From: Coptis chinensis
Taxonomy: Eukaryota > Streptophyta > Magnoliopsida > Ranunculales > Ranunculaceae
Length of the DNA stretch: 64,000 bases
Direction: 5' to 3'
Assembly (NCBI GenBank): GCA_015680905.1
Contig: CM027378.1
Location: forward strand, 1,426,001 to 1,490,000
The position numbers were made by a program, and so were the translations under genes. Each line of letters starts with the position of its first letter. The stretch's first letter is position 1. Positions 55,215 through 64,000 of this stretch are shown piece after piece. The notes beneath the pieces are model-generated. The model did not search any database. It was not told where the DNA came from and saw only the letters and a list, made by a program, of their open reading frames with translations.

Positions 55215-55961
55215 GGGGCGCGGTATTGGCACCCTGATAAATGAGACTAGCACCCCTTTGACAAAAAGTAAAACAATAATGGTTATTCATTATATGTCCT
55301 TTTACACCCCACATGTCCATAGTTTTACGGCAGCGCGCTTGCCGAGATCTCATATCCCCACGGCAGGGCAAATGCCATGAGATCGCATAATCCACGGCAT
55401 CGGGTTGCCGCGAGATCGCATATCCCACGGCAGGCAGTTGCCGCGGCATATATTTTTTGTGTTTTTTGTTTTTTTTTTCACTTCAAATTTTGCGTATTGA
55501 ACACACACGACATATGGATACCTCATTTTCTTCTTTAAAATTTCTTTATACACTCCAAGAACAACACCAAAACCATGACAAAAAAAAAAATACAATCGAG
55601 CCATAATTTTGCTATCTCGCGGCAAATATTTTCATATGCTATAAGAAAATTTTGTGATCAAATTAATGAAGAAGAGTTTTGATAATTAACGCACGTAAAG
55701 ACTCCATTTTAGTAAACAAAATCATCTCACGGCAACTAACTTTTTTTTATGGTGGCTATTAAAAAAAAAATTAAAAGACCCACGGCATCCACCTTCCGTG
55801 GTATATGGAATCTCGCGGCAAACCAATGCCGTGGATTGTGCGATCCTGTGGCAAGTGCTTTCCGTTAGTGTTTTTTGTGTATTTAATGGAGCGGTGCTAG
55901 TACCGTTGAATTGGTCAAAGGGGTGTTAGTCCCATTTATGGGGGTGTCAATACCGCGGCCC
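55215..55961. mobile_element. Mutator-type MITE (747 bp)
   Basis: Terminal inverted repeats of about 55 bp: the left end reads GGGGCGCGGTATTGGCACCC and the right end, on the other strand, GGGCCGCGGTATTGACACCC; both continue to CACCCCTTTGAC. A perfect 9-bp duplication flanks it, as for Mutator elements. The interior repeats CACGGCA/TGCCGTGG words with GAGATCGCATA in both orientations (55325-55445, 55785-55855). There is no transposase. Confidence 0.85.
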
Positions 55962-56014
55962 AAAAAAATAAGGCTAATAACGGTAAATCTACCAAAAAAA
56001 TTAAAAATTAAGGC

Positions 56015-56464
56015 TCAAAAATTAAATAAGGACAATAATCCAGAGTGAAAAAGAAAAAAAAGAATTTGATATAAATCAGATCCATCTCGGAGAAATAAAA
56101 CTGTGTCTACAAAACACTTGAACTTAGTCACCTTGTTCTTCTTCAATCCCAAATTACATCGATTCCAACGATTCGTCCAGGAATTTTCATGAAACTTAAG
56201 AGTTTGGACTGATCGCCATAGGTTTGTCCATCTTTTGGAAAGAAGGTATGTTTTGAGAACTTCTTTCATGTCCATGAAAGAGAGGATGTGATGAATAAGT
56301 GGTTCGTATAAACCACTGATTCTGTCTTCATTGTTCACATTCATTAACTTCTTGTTGGCAGCAGTGGAACTGGATGAAGAAGAATTCCCTTCAGCTTCCA
56401 TCTCAATATTTTCAAACCAAATACTCCAAAGGTAGATGAACCGCAACCATAGATTCTGAAACAA
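56015..56464 (-). pseudogene. Truncated duplicate of the F-box gene's first exon
   Basis: The minus-strand frame repeats the start of the 52897 gene: MEAEGNSSSSSSTAANKKL, DRISGLYEPLIHHILSFMDM and SKRWTNLWRSVQTLKFHENS, then TKFKCFVDTVLFLRDGSDL. After that the similarity stops (near 56085) and the frame runs into unrelated sequence. Unlike the longer gene it keeps the correct frame through KRWTNLWRSV. The upstream flank is duplicated too (to about 56590). LRR and FBD parts are missing, so at most an isolated F-box could be made. Confidence 0.85.
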
Positions 56465-56631
56465 AACACATTACCATATTACATTACACTAGATAACTGC
56501 AAGCAGTGGGGGCGTGAGCGGAGGTGGAGAAGAGAGGGAGAGATGGGTTTGTGGGTGGGGAGAGAGAGAGAGTTAGGGTTTGGTTGAGAGGGAGAGGAAG
56601 AGAGAGAGAGAGACAGAATATTCTTTGTTCA

Positions 56632-56783
56632 TATTCCAAATGGACTATGAATAGTGATTGTTCTTAGTTCGGTAAGCTATGAACACTCATTGTTCATAGC
56701 TATGAGCCATACTGTACGAGTGTTCATAGTCCATACTGTACGTACTATGAACAATCAATGTTCATAGTCATGAACTATGGCCA
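56632..56783. repeat. Degenerate palindromic array
   Basis: Units CTATGAACACTCATTGTTCATAG and ACTATGAACAATCAATGTTC, with the spacer CATACTGTACGTACTATGAA that also occurs in the hairpin at 48434-48715. Confidence 0.75.
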
Positions 56784-57580
56784 TACGAGGCAATAATTCG
56801 TAAAATATCGATATCGGTTTGTTAAAAAACTGGCATATATCGTCATATTTTGCGGCAGTGCAGGACTATAACATAATTTATGTCATACGTCAAAGTTATG
56901 TCACTCCCTGTGACATAATACATTGACTTTTTCATAGTCGAAACTCTACTGCATGCCGAACAGACACATTGGTACGTGTATGGCACCAACAGTGTCATAC
57001 CCCAAACTCGAATCTCACATTTGGCTCTGTTCGACTCTCTAGCGCCAAACAGAAGAATTTCAACATATGTGATCCACACTGGCAACGGTTTATACGGTAG
57101 TTAAATGGAAGAGTAACATGTATGATGTATCTGATCAAAACGGTGAGTGGTTCAAACAATTATACCTAGGCTATATGATCCCTGACAATTAATCTGTAAC
57201 CAAATTTGTTTATCCTCTTTTGTTTGTATTTCGAAATTTTTAATCTTCATTTGCTGGACTAAGATCAAGTGCAAACTTTTGGACACTTCGAATGAAATAT
57301 CAACAGAGCACAACAATTTTGTTCTCCGTTCGGCTCCATAGTACGAACGAGCGATGCGTGATATAATTTCCACATATGTCAGAAGCAGTGTCATACTCCA
57401 CTGACATATCTCTGCCCAACAACAATTACAAGCAAAATTTGTTGCATCCGCTTTATAACCTCCTCTAATAACTTACGCAGTTTAACAACATTAAGGATCT
57501 TGAATGAACAAAAAGAGCAGCAATCCCAAAAAAGAAAAGATAGCTAGGCACTCATCTCAAGTCATTTTGTTCCATTTTCA
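56784..57580. other. Spacer with a diverged duplicated segment
   Basis: Two minus-strand frames (57085-56843 and 57394-57152) both contain TYVEI and a cysteine/arginine-rich stretch, reflecting similar words around 57010-57080 and 57315-57390. No gene is recognised. Confidence 0.4.
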
Positions 57581-58560
57581 ATGCACCAACAGTGCGTTTC
57601 TTTATATTATCCTGAACCAGAAAAGAGAAAATTCACTTCGTTTATGAGCTTTGATCTTGATTTTCAAAGAATCATGGTGAGAAATTTGGAAATCAAGGAT
57701 CTCCAATGCGCTTTCCCTCTGGGTGATGGTAATCAAATTGAAGAAAATACGAGATGGAAGCGGAGAAATAATGAAATAGCGATCAGGCGCGCTCTTCTGG
57801 AAACTAGGGTGAAAAGAGAGAATGCAACGGAAGATGACAAAATCTCGGTGGTGGACTATGGAAAGGATGAGCGAATTTTAAAAAGCTTAGCTTTCCGCAG
57901 TAAAAATAGGATCTTTTCAAGAAACAAAGGTAAAAATGGTTACTTCCTCGATCTTCTCACAAGTGATGAGGAGAGTAATAGTGAGAACCGGAGGAGGACA
58001 AAGCGAATGCAAAAAAGGCTAAAGGGAAGGTAGTGGTGGATGATCCTGATACCTTGATGAATCAAGAGGGGGAGTCTGAGGAGGACGAACCATGGGAGGA
58101 CTGCGAATCTGATACGTTCCAGTGCACTAAGGATTTACCCCAAGCCAAGATTCTCGGAAAGCTAGGAGAAGGTAGCCGAAGAGTGAAAAGTGGGGGGACT
58201 TTTACTATGGCTATTCCTCAACAGCCGCCTCTGTTTTAATGATGGCCCGGAATTGTCGTGGGATTGGCACCAACACGGCAGTTCGATATCTAGAGGGCCA
58301 CATCCGAGAACACGAGTCGGATGTCTAGAGGGCCACATCCGAGAACACGATCCGGATCTCTAGAGGGCCACATCCGATTACAAAACCCAGAGAAAGCTAA
58401 CTGGAGGATGCAAGCGGTTTTCAAGGCCACCATCAGTGTTCTAGATAGTTGTTTTCCCTGTAACTTCTTTTGGATTCCTAGGAATCTTAATAGCCAAGCC
58501 CATGAACTAGCAAAATGGGCAGCAAGGCATTTGGATACGAGAAGTTATTGAATGTCCCTC
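57581..58560 (+). pseudogene. Internally deleted plant LINE retrotransposon
   Basis: An open frame (57581-58033) rich in charge (ENTRWKRRNNEIAIRRALLE, SENRRRTKRMQKRLKGR) and a following frame (58033-58239, GESEEDEPWEDCES) are probably the ORF1 region. At 58240 MMARNCRGIGTNTAVRYL matches the first residues of LINE endonuclease (WNCRGLG-like). Then after three 35-bp tandem repeats comes the far C-terminus of ORF2, an RNase H-type domain (CNFFWIPRNLNSQAHELAKW, AARH; 58470-58545). Endonuclease core and reverse transcriptase are deleted. LINEs copy themselves by target-primed reverse transcription; this copy cannot. Confidence 0.72.
58290..58382. repeat. 35-bp tandem repeat, 2.6 copies, at the LINE deletion point
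   Basis: CTAGAGGGCCACATCCGAGA starts at 58290, 58325 and 58360, exactly 35 bp apart; the third copy diverges after CACATCCGA. Confidence 0.9.
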
Positions 58561-58597
58561 TGATGAAAACGTTATTGTTTGTTGGCTGGTTAGGGGC

Positions 58598-58828
58598 ATG
58601 AAAATTATACTAGAGACTGACGACGCGGTGATAGAGTTCTTTGCCAATTCGGCTCCTCACGAAGATGGGCTCGTTCATATTTATGTGGACTTTGTGCAAG
58701 ATCTGATAGAGACGGTCCTACCAAGAATTCAACCAACCAGCCAAGACGGTGAGTATTCCTTTTCCATCTTCACTTGTCATTGTCACATGATTTTCCTAAG
58801 TTCAGTGGGTGAAACTGAGAAGGACTGA
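58598..58828 (+). CDS. Unrecognised 76-codon open frame
   Basis: ILETDDAVIEFFANSAPHED and VHIYVDFVQDLIETVLPRIQ look protein-like (acidic, balanced), but I know no matching family. It follows the LINE remnant and ends just before a palindromic array. It may be an exon end of something captured, or chance. Confidence 0.25.
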   Translation: MKIILETDDAVIEFFANSAPHEDGLVHIYVDFVQDLIETVLPRIQPTSQDGEYSFSIFTCHCHMIFLSSVGETEKD

Positions 58829-58836
58829 AAAACTAA

Positions 58837-59530
58837 GAGTATAAACATTCAGTGTTCATAGTCCACTAGGAGTATGAACACTGAATGTTCATAGTCCAAC
58901 AAGAGTATGAACATTCAATGTTCATAGTCCACTAAGAGTATGAATACTGAATGTTCATAGTCCAACAAGAGTATGAACATTCAGTGTTCATACTCCTAGT
59001 GGACTATAAACACTGAGTATGAACAACAAAGGAAAGGAATGAGAGAGTTGAAATGGGACCTATGATTGTGCTTAACTCATTACTAGTTTCGGCTCTTGAG
59101 TTCTCGACTCAAGCTCAAAGCCATATTCCTTCTGAACAAAGTACATGGCTGTCCACTTAAGCAAAAAACTGGCCATTAGATTAATTGATCCGACACGCTA
59201 TTTAGAGTACGAAAGTGAGTAAACTGTGGTGAGTAAACCGATCCCTTCCTTATATCTATATTTCTTCGGCCGTTTGAGAGTCAGTTGACTGTGAATTTGT
59301 TCTTTACTTAAATAGTTCAATTTGTTATTTCGGTATATTATAGGACATTTGATATATTTGACAATATAGCTAAAGACAATCTAGTGTTCTTAATTGTATT
59401 TAATTGTTTTTCACATATATATACTGATGTTCTGAGGCATCCAGCTCCATTGCCTAATTCCACAATTGTCAAGGAAACACAAGCAGGTGCAACGACAATG
59501 CAAGGGGCATCAGATTTTCAGCAAGAAGGA
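58837..59530 (+). mobile_element. Palindrome-bordered repeat unit, copy 3 (inverted, truncated)
   Basis: It begins with an array (58837-59030, about six units), followed by the same 300-bp leader and the start of the coding part (RHPAPLPNSTIVKETQAGAT, SDFQQEGPS) in the opposite orientation to copies 1 and 2. Similarity stops near 59530 at AAGGACCCTCGG, where unrelated DNA follows. Confidence 0.75.
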
Positions 59531-60967
59531 CCCTCGGTTGTGAGAAGTTTGTGAATGGACGTGGCCTTTAATGCTATAGGCGCGAAGAGGAACAAAGTTG
59601 ATGGGAAATGTTTGTGTTGGTACTGATGCAATGCTAACGGGTGCACGATCTAACTTGATTACACTGATCTAAATGAAGGAAACTGTGCCAGCAAACAATC
59701 TCATCTAAAGAACTTCCCACATGGTCTACATATAAGTTACTAGGTCAGTAGATCATTTGGTGCCTGCTGTAGCATATCATTCTATAATTTTTGATTGTAA
59801 TGATTACATGTCCAATTACATACTCCCTATTTTTCTGCATATGTCGGTTAACTTCTAGAACTCGTATATGTCTTAGAACCACTTACCACGCCCTAACCTA
59901 ACCTAACACGCCCAAAATGCCAATCCTTTTGACACACACTCTCTTCCCTAGTTGAAATCGCATATATATATGAATGCTCTACTCTTAGCATAGTTTAGTT
60001 TGTAATATGTTGGTGATGGCAAAATAGATACTCATGAGACTAGTCAAAATTGAGTGACCATTTCTTTAGATTAAATCGAAGTCATAAAGCGACTAAGCAA
60101 GAGTTAGGCATAAGAGGATCACAGGCATTATCTTAAGTTATGCGCACATACATGCATTCCTTCAAAATCTCTACACTATATGATAGCCGGATCTTTAGGA
60201 GAAAAATTTCTCAACTGAACTGTGTATTTGTAATATCTCTATTTTATGATTTTAGAACCACCTCCCTTAATTATTCTAATCAGCTTCCTCTTTTTTAAAT
60301 AATTTATCAAAATCTCTCTCACTTTATTGAAATTAGAATTAGCTTCATATTATTTAAAATAATTTAGAAAACCTCATTCACGTCACTCAAATTATATTCA
60401 ACCCCTCTTAATGTTTTATATTATTTTTTAGATTATAGCTAGAATTCAAAAAATCATACTATCATAGAGAAGTTAGAGCGACAGGTTTAAAGATTTGAAA
60501 AAACACCGATGCGTAGCACGGTTCGCATACTCGTTATACATACATGACAAAATTCAATTGATAAATTGATTTCGAGAAGTAATCATGTATAATTCGAGGA
60601 GTTCGAGATCCTGCACAAAAATTATATGCTAGGTTTTCGGTTTAGGGCCTATTTACATTCTATAGCAGTATAGCATATAGTCATCAAAATATTTATATTG
60701 TACCCTGATACCTATTTTTTTCGATAATCTAGGAAATAATATCTGCAGCGAAAGTGAAATGTTCCATCGCCTCTCTGAATAAAGTAAGTAACAATTTCAA
60801 CAGAAATTCCCCCCACCCCTCAAATCAAATCCATGTAATCACTCAAATTTCCCTCCAGTCTCTGACCACGTCAGCAAATTTTCATTTCCTCTTTTCATAA
60901 TCCCTTTATGAAACTTCTCCAACACTCCTCCTGCTGCAGAAAGTCAGAAACCGTCCCTCACTTTTTC
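59531..60967. other. Intergenic DNA, nothing recognised except a possible Helitron end
   Basis: A/T-rich with no coding match. See 60490-60540 for a possible Helitron 3' end. Confidence 0.4.
60490..60540 (+). mobile_element. Possible Helitron 3' end
   Basis: AAACACCGATGCGTAGCACG resembles the CCGTGCGTAGCACGG hairpin near the 3' end of many plant Helitrons, and ATACTCGTTA stands where CTAG-T is usual. The terminus is degenerate and no 5' end was found. Confidence 0.3.
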
Positions 60968-60973
60968 TATAAA
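60968..60973 (+). promoter_or_regulatory. Possible TATA box upstream of the PMD gene
   Basis: TATAAA within TTTTTCTATAAACAC, followed by a C-rich stretch (CTCCACCGAGCACCACGTCT) as in plant 5' UTRs. It lies 1 kb before the PMD frame, which would require a long 5' intron. Confidence 0.3.
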
Positions 60974-61967
60974 CACAAAACCTCCCTCACACTCCACCGA
61001 GCACCACGTCTGCCACCACCAGCGTCTTAGAACCCACCATCTCCACCGTTTAAAGTCACGTTGTTTTGGTAACATGTTTTCTTATTATATCTTACATATT
61101 TTTACCGAAACTTGTATGCGAAATTCACGTATTGCCTATTAACTGTTAAATACAAATAAAAAACGTTTCACAAGCATGCACTAAGCTGGAATTTATGGTA
61201 CACTTGATAAAATTTTCAAGGTTTTTTGTGATTTGGCCACTAGGGTATGTGTTCAAATTATTAGTAGTTTTGTTGTTGTGATAATGTCTCGGGTATTTCC
61301 CCTACTATGAAATTGAGAAAAGAGTCACTAGCGTCAAGAATTAAAGTATTTATGGAGAGTTGCTAACTTATGTGTGATTCATGAAGTAATATATCATATT
61401 CTTTCGCACCATCAGCTTCTGTCAAAAACCAACATTTTAAATAATGAAGTAGCATACTTAGTGAACTCAAATGGACACATGGAAAAGTTATATAAGCTCC
61501 GATCACTTCACGGTTTAAATTAATTCAGTGATCCTCTTTAGAAAGACTGACTTATCTAAAATGGTGTGTTGCAACAATGAAATTTATTTAATAGTCTTTC
61601 AATCGTGCTTCCCGTTTGGAAAAGACTTCCAATCATCCTTCTGACACACATAGCTAATCTGAAAGAGGAGTTTTTGGGATACCTCTTTACATGCAGTGGT
61701 TATGGTTGAGAGCGTGATTTGGTTGCACTTGTCGAGAACTCACCTTCGTTACCTCCACACATGTCTATAGTTCACTGTTATCTCTTACAAACATTCAATA
61801 TATGAGAACGATGATTTTGCTGCATATTGTTTTATACATTGTAGAGTGTAGACATCTGTGTTTTTCCTCGAAAGGGGTTTACATTTATTGTCATCCGTGT
61901 ATATATTATCTTAGTTTGATTCTACTTACTAATCTATTGCTTTATTTTAGTATATCTCCGCATTTAG

Positions 61968-63530
61968 ATGGGGAGGGTGAGAGGGGCAACAAATAATCAA
62001 TACTTATATATGCAGAGTCGCCACATATCTTCTTTACTAATGCATGGAGCGGTAATTTTTTGGTATTTATTACTCCGGTTTCAGTTTGCTTATTTGACTT
62101 CACAACCAATAACAAGTGTAAGTGGTGAACAGGAGCGTCCGATTGTGCGGATTCATGAGCACAACCGAAAATTGAAAGAATGGAAGTTGAGTCGTAGCCA
62201 GAAGAAGCTTATCTCTGCAATGGGTTTCAAACACATCAGGAAAATTGGACATTTCCAAGCTGATAGAGACCTGATTTCTGCTTCAATTGACCGTTGGAGG
62301 CCAGAAACAAATACTTTCCACTTCCCGTCATTTGAAATGACAATTACACTTCAGGATGTGGCCCACATATTGGGCTTGAATGCCTTTGGGGAAGCAATCA
62401 TTGACACCTCAGAATTGACTGCCAAACAAGCTTGTTTAAAATATTTGGGAGTATCTCCTCCAGAAGATAAAATCAGAGGGAAATCCGTTCGTGTCTCCTG
62501 GTTGAGAGATACATTTAAGGGCACTAGAATTGTTGTTGACGAGGAAAAACGCACAATTGCATATGTGTTGTACCTCATTGGGAGCACAATATTTTCAGAA
62601 GGTGGCGGCAATTGCGTGCACACCAAGTACCTAAAATTCCTAGCTAATACAGAGGTGTGTGCTACCTATGCTTGGGCTGCTGCTATTCTTGCATATCTAT
62701 TTAAAGCACTCAGTCGAGTGTCACTTTGCCATAAATCCACAACAAAGAAAAGGAATAAACTAGAAAAGGAATCTAATTTTGTGCAGAATATTTGTGGTTC
62801 GTCTACGTTGTTGTTGGTACGTATAGCCCGTTTATACTTGATGATTTTTGATTCAGATATCTTACTGTTTTTTATTAACTTTTGAAAACTTGCTTGTAGG
62901 CATGGTTCTATGAAAGGTTCCGCGATACACCCACCAAAACGGAACTAAAAATTGTGTTCCCTACTGGAAATGGAAAAATCCAAATTCCAGCCTTGTACAA
63001 AACAAGTGTATAAGGTCCTAAGCAAAGAGTTGGATTCACTTGGTGAAGATCAGGTTAGTATAAAATTAGTACCCACAACTCATCAAACCTGTACCAAACT
63101 ATTGTCTACTTTCTTACTAGTATTGATTCTATTCTATTAGGTTATCTAGCGGCCGTGGGATAAATGGGTACATGCTCCTCATTTTTGCCTCTCGCCATTC
63201 TCGCGGTCGCCTTTCTCTACATGGATGATCCATTTCAATTCCGTGAGAGGTATATGCCCTAATCGATGTATCGTCAATTTGGGCTTGACCAACACATACC
63301 GCGACCACTTTCGGGTGGGATCCTAAAGCAAATAGTTCTTTTTGGAAAGATGTATTATGGAGTGGAATGTTTGGTGGAAGGGTGGTTGTGAAGTAGAAGT
63401 CAACTTTCCTTCGCTTCAAATGAAGCTTATCTAGATTGGTATCGGGAGCATTGTATGAGTCGCACTCAACCATTTTCCTTAAGGAGTTGTTCCTCATGAA
63501 TCGCGGTGCACTAAAGAGGTAAATTTGCAA
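61968..63530 (+). pseudogene. Plant mobile domain (PMD, MAIN-like) gene, spliced, degraded
   Basis: Exon 1 (ATG 61968, or a later Met, to 62816) carries the PMD start: LISASIDRWRPETNTFHFPS, FEMTITLQDVAHILGLNAFG, VRVSWLRDTF, AYVLYLIGSTIF and YAWAAAILAYLFKALSR. A GTACGT donor at 62817 and an acceptor before 62900 join GSSTLL to AWFYERFRD. After a frameshift VLSKELDSLGEDQ ends at a GTTAGT donor (63054). The next exon starts VI-stop-RPWDKW, with TAG where Trp is expected (63148). Later pieces include RCIVNLGLTNTYRDH and NEAYLDWYREHCMSRTQPF (to about 63480). PMD proteins occur both as host heterochromatin and silencing factors (MAIN, MAIL1) and inside transposons. Breaks argue against function. 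Confidence 0.8.
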
Positions 63531-64000
63531 TGAATTGCTTATTTTGTTTTACCACCACTATTTTTTTTAATCTGTTGACTGTAATTATCCCCTCCATTTA
63601 GTTTAGACTTCAAAGTAATTATTGTAAGCGTAACCTACTGATGCCTTTTTGTTGGAAAGCTAAAAAGGTGGCTATTATTTATTCTTTTTGCTGAATTTTT
63701 GACGGCACATAGGTTCTCATCACTCAATATGTTATTTTTGATGAAGTAATGTAATAAAACATGTCGTTATCTATGTTTTCATAGAATTGCTTGTATTTAA
63801 TTCAGTGGAAGGAATTTATTCTAATCGAACGCATAATTGTATTTTATGTGGTGTAGGTGGATAAGAAGTACACAAGATATTACTTTAGCCACCACCAATT
63901 TGCCTTCCCAATTCCCATAGCAGTATCCTCCATGCGTAGATTAAGTATTTATTGACAACTGACTTGAAAACATAGATGAGGTTTTTTTAGTTTATATATC
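63531..64000. other. Downstream flank of the PMD gene
   Basis: A/T-rich. A possible further exon starts after GTGGTGTAG near 63857 (GTGGATAAGAAGTACACAAG), but its product is not recognised. Confidence 0.35.

Noticed and set aside
58837-59030. Regularly spaced repeats considered as a CRISPR array
   Set aside because: The repeats are themselves palindromic units alternating in orientation with similar spacers, in plant nuclear DNA with no cas genes.
1-64000. tRNA and rRNA genes
   Set aside because: No tRNA-like B box with paired arms or rRNA core was noticed by eye; a covariance-model scan was not possible here.

Overview
The window is nuclear DNA of a flowering plant, almost certainly a eudicot. 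The evidence is Athila- and Tat-type Ty3/gypsy retrotransposons, CYP82, ABCC and F-box/FBD-type fragments, Mutator-type transposon genes (DUF1985, Ulp1, PMD) and A/T-rich intergenic DNA with plant splice signals. No intact, clearly functional host gene was found. Nearly every recognisable coding segment is interrupted, captured or truncated. I cannot name the species.

Layout. 1-1063: the 3' end of a Tat-like element (+) inserted into a minus-strand Tat/Ogre-like protease-RT fragment. 1064-16400: an Athila-like LTR with part of its 3' interior, split by a complete minus-strand Athila element (1599-15869; LTRs of 1726 and 1712 bp, TSD CAACA, PBS, gag, pol, ORF2 remnant, polypurine tract). 16918-17630: a TAA-flanked MITE. 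17651-18465 and 21421-22436: pseudogene fragments of a CYP82 P450 and an ABCC transporter. 24811-29440: a CPP1-like fragment (DUF3353) running into a coiled-coil ORF and a spliced Ulp1-like protease, then an F-box-associated fragment and the first copy of a repeat unit bordered by palindromic arrays. 29563-33040: a TIR element, a tandem duplication, a DUF1985 fragment and a piece of the plastid gene infA. 33041-42679: a very young Athila-like element (+, TSD ATGGA) that has gag and protease but no RT, RNase H or integrase. 43237-48381: a plus-strand series of DUF1985, acidic linker, Ulp1 cysteine protease and FCP1-like phosphatase (same frame as Ulp1, one TAG between), then a zinc-knuckle/GRF-finger ORF. 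48434-50120: a 282-bp near-perfect hairpin and the second copy of the repeat unit. 50538-56464: an F-box/LRR/FBD-like gene with frameshifts (minus), its truncated duplicate, and a Mutator-type MITE with a perfect 9-bp TSD between them. 57581-58560: an internally deleted LINE. 58837-59530: the third, inverted copy of the repeat unit. 61968-63530: a degraded plant mobile domain (PMD) gene.

How it fits together. The region is a nested-transposon landscape. Athila elements form layers that can be ordered by their target-site duplications. DUF1985-Ulp1-type genes are juxtaposed with host-gene pieces (CPP1, F-box, FCP1 phosphatase), as in Mutator-like elements that capture genes. Three Athila-like elements share a 3' noncoding module: a palindrome, then a stem-loop with an AGGA loop, then the polypurine tract. 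Many frame breaks are one-base changes in homopolymers, and paired LTRs differ repeatedly as CAG/CTG against CG. Some of the decay may therefore be consensus error in a long-read assembly rather than biology.
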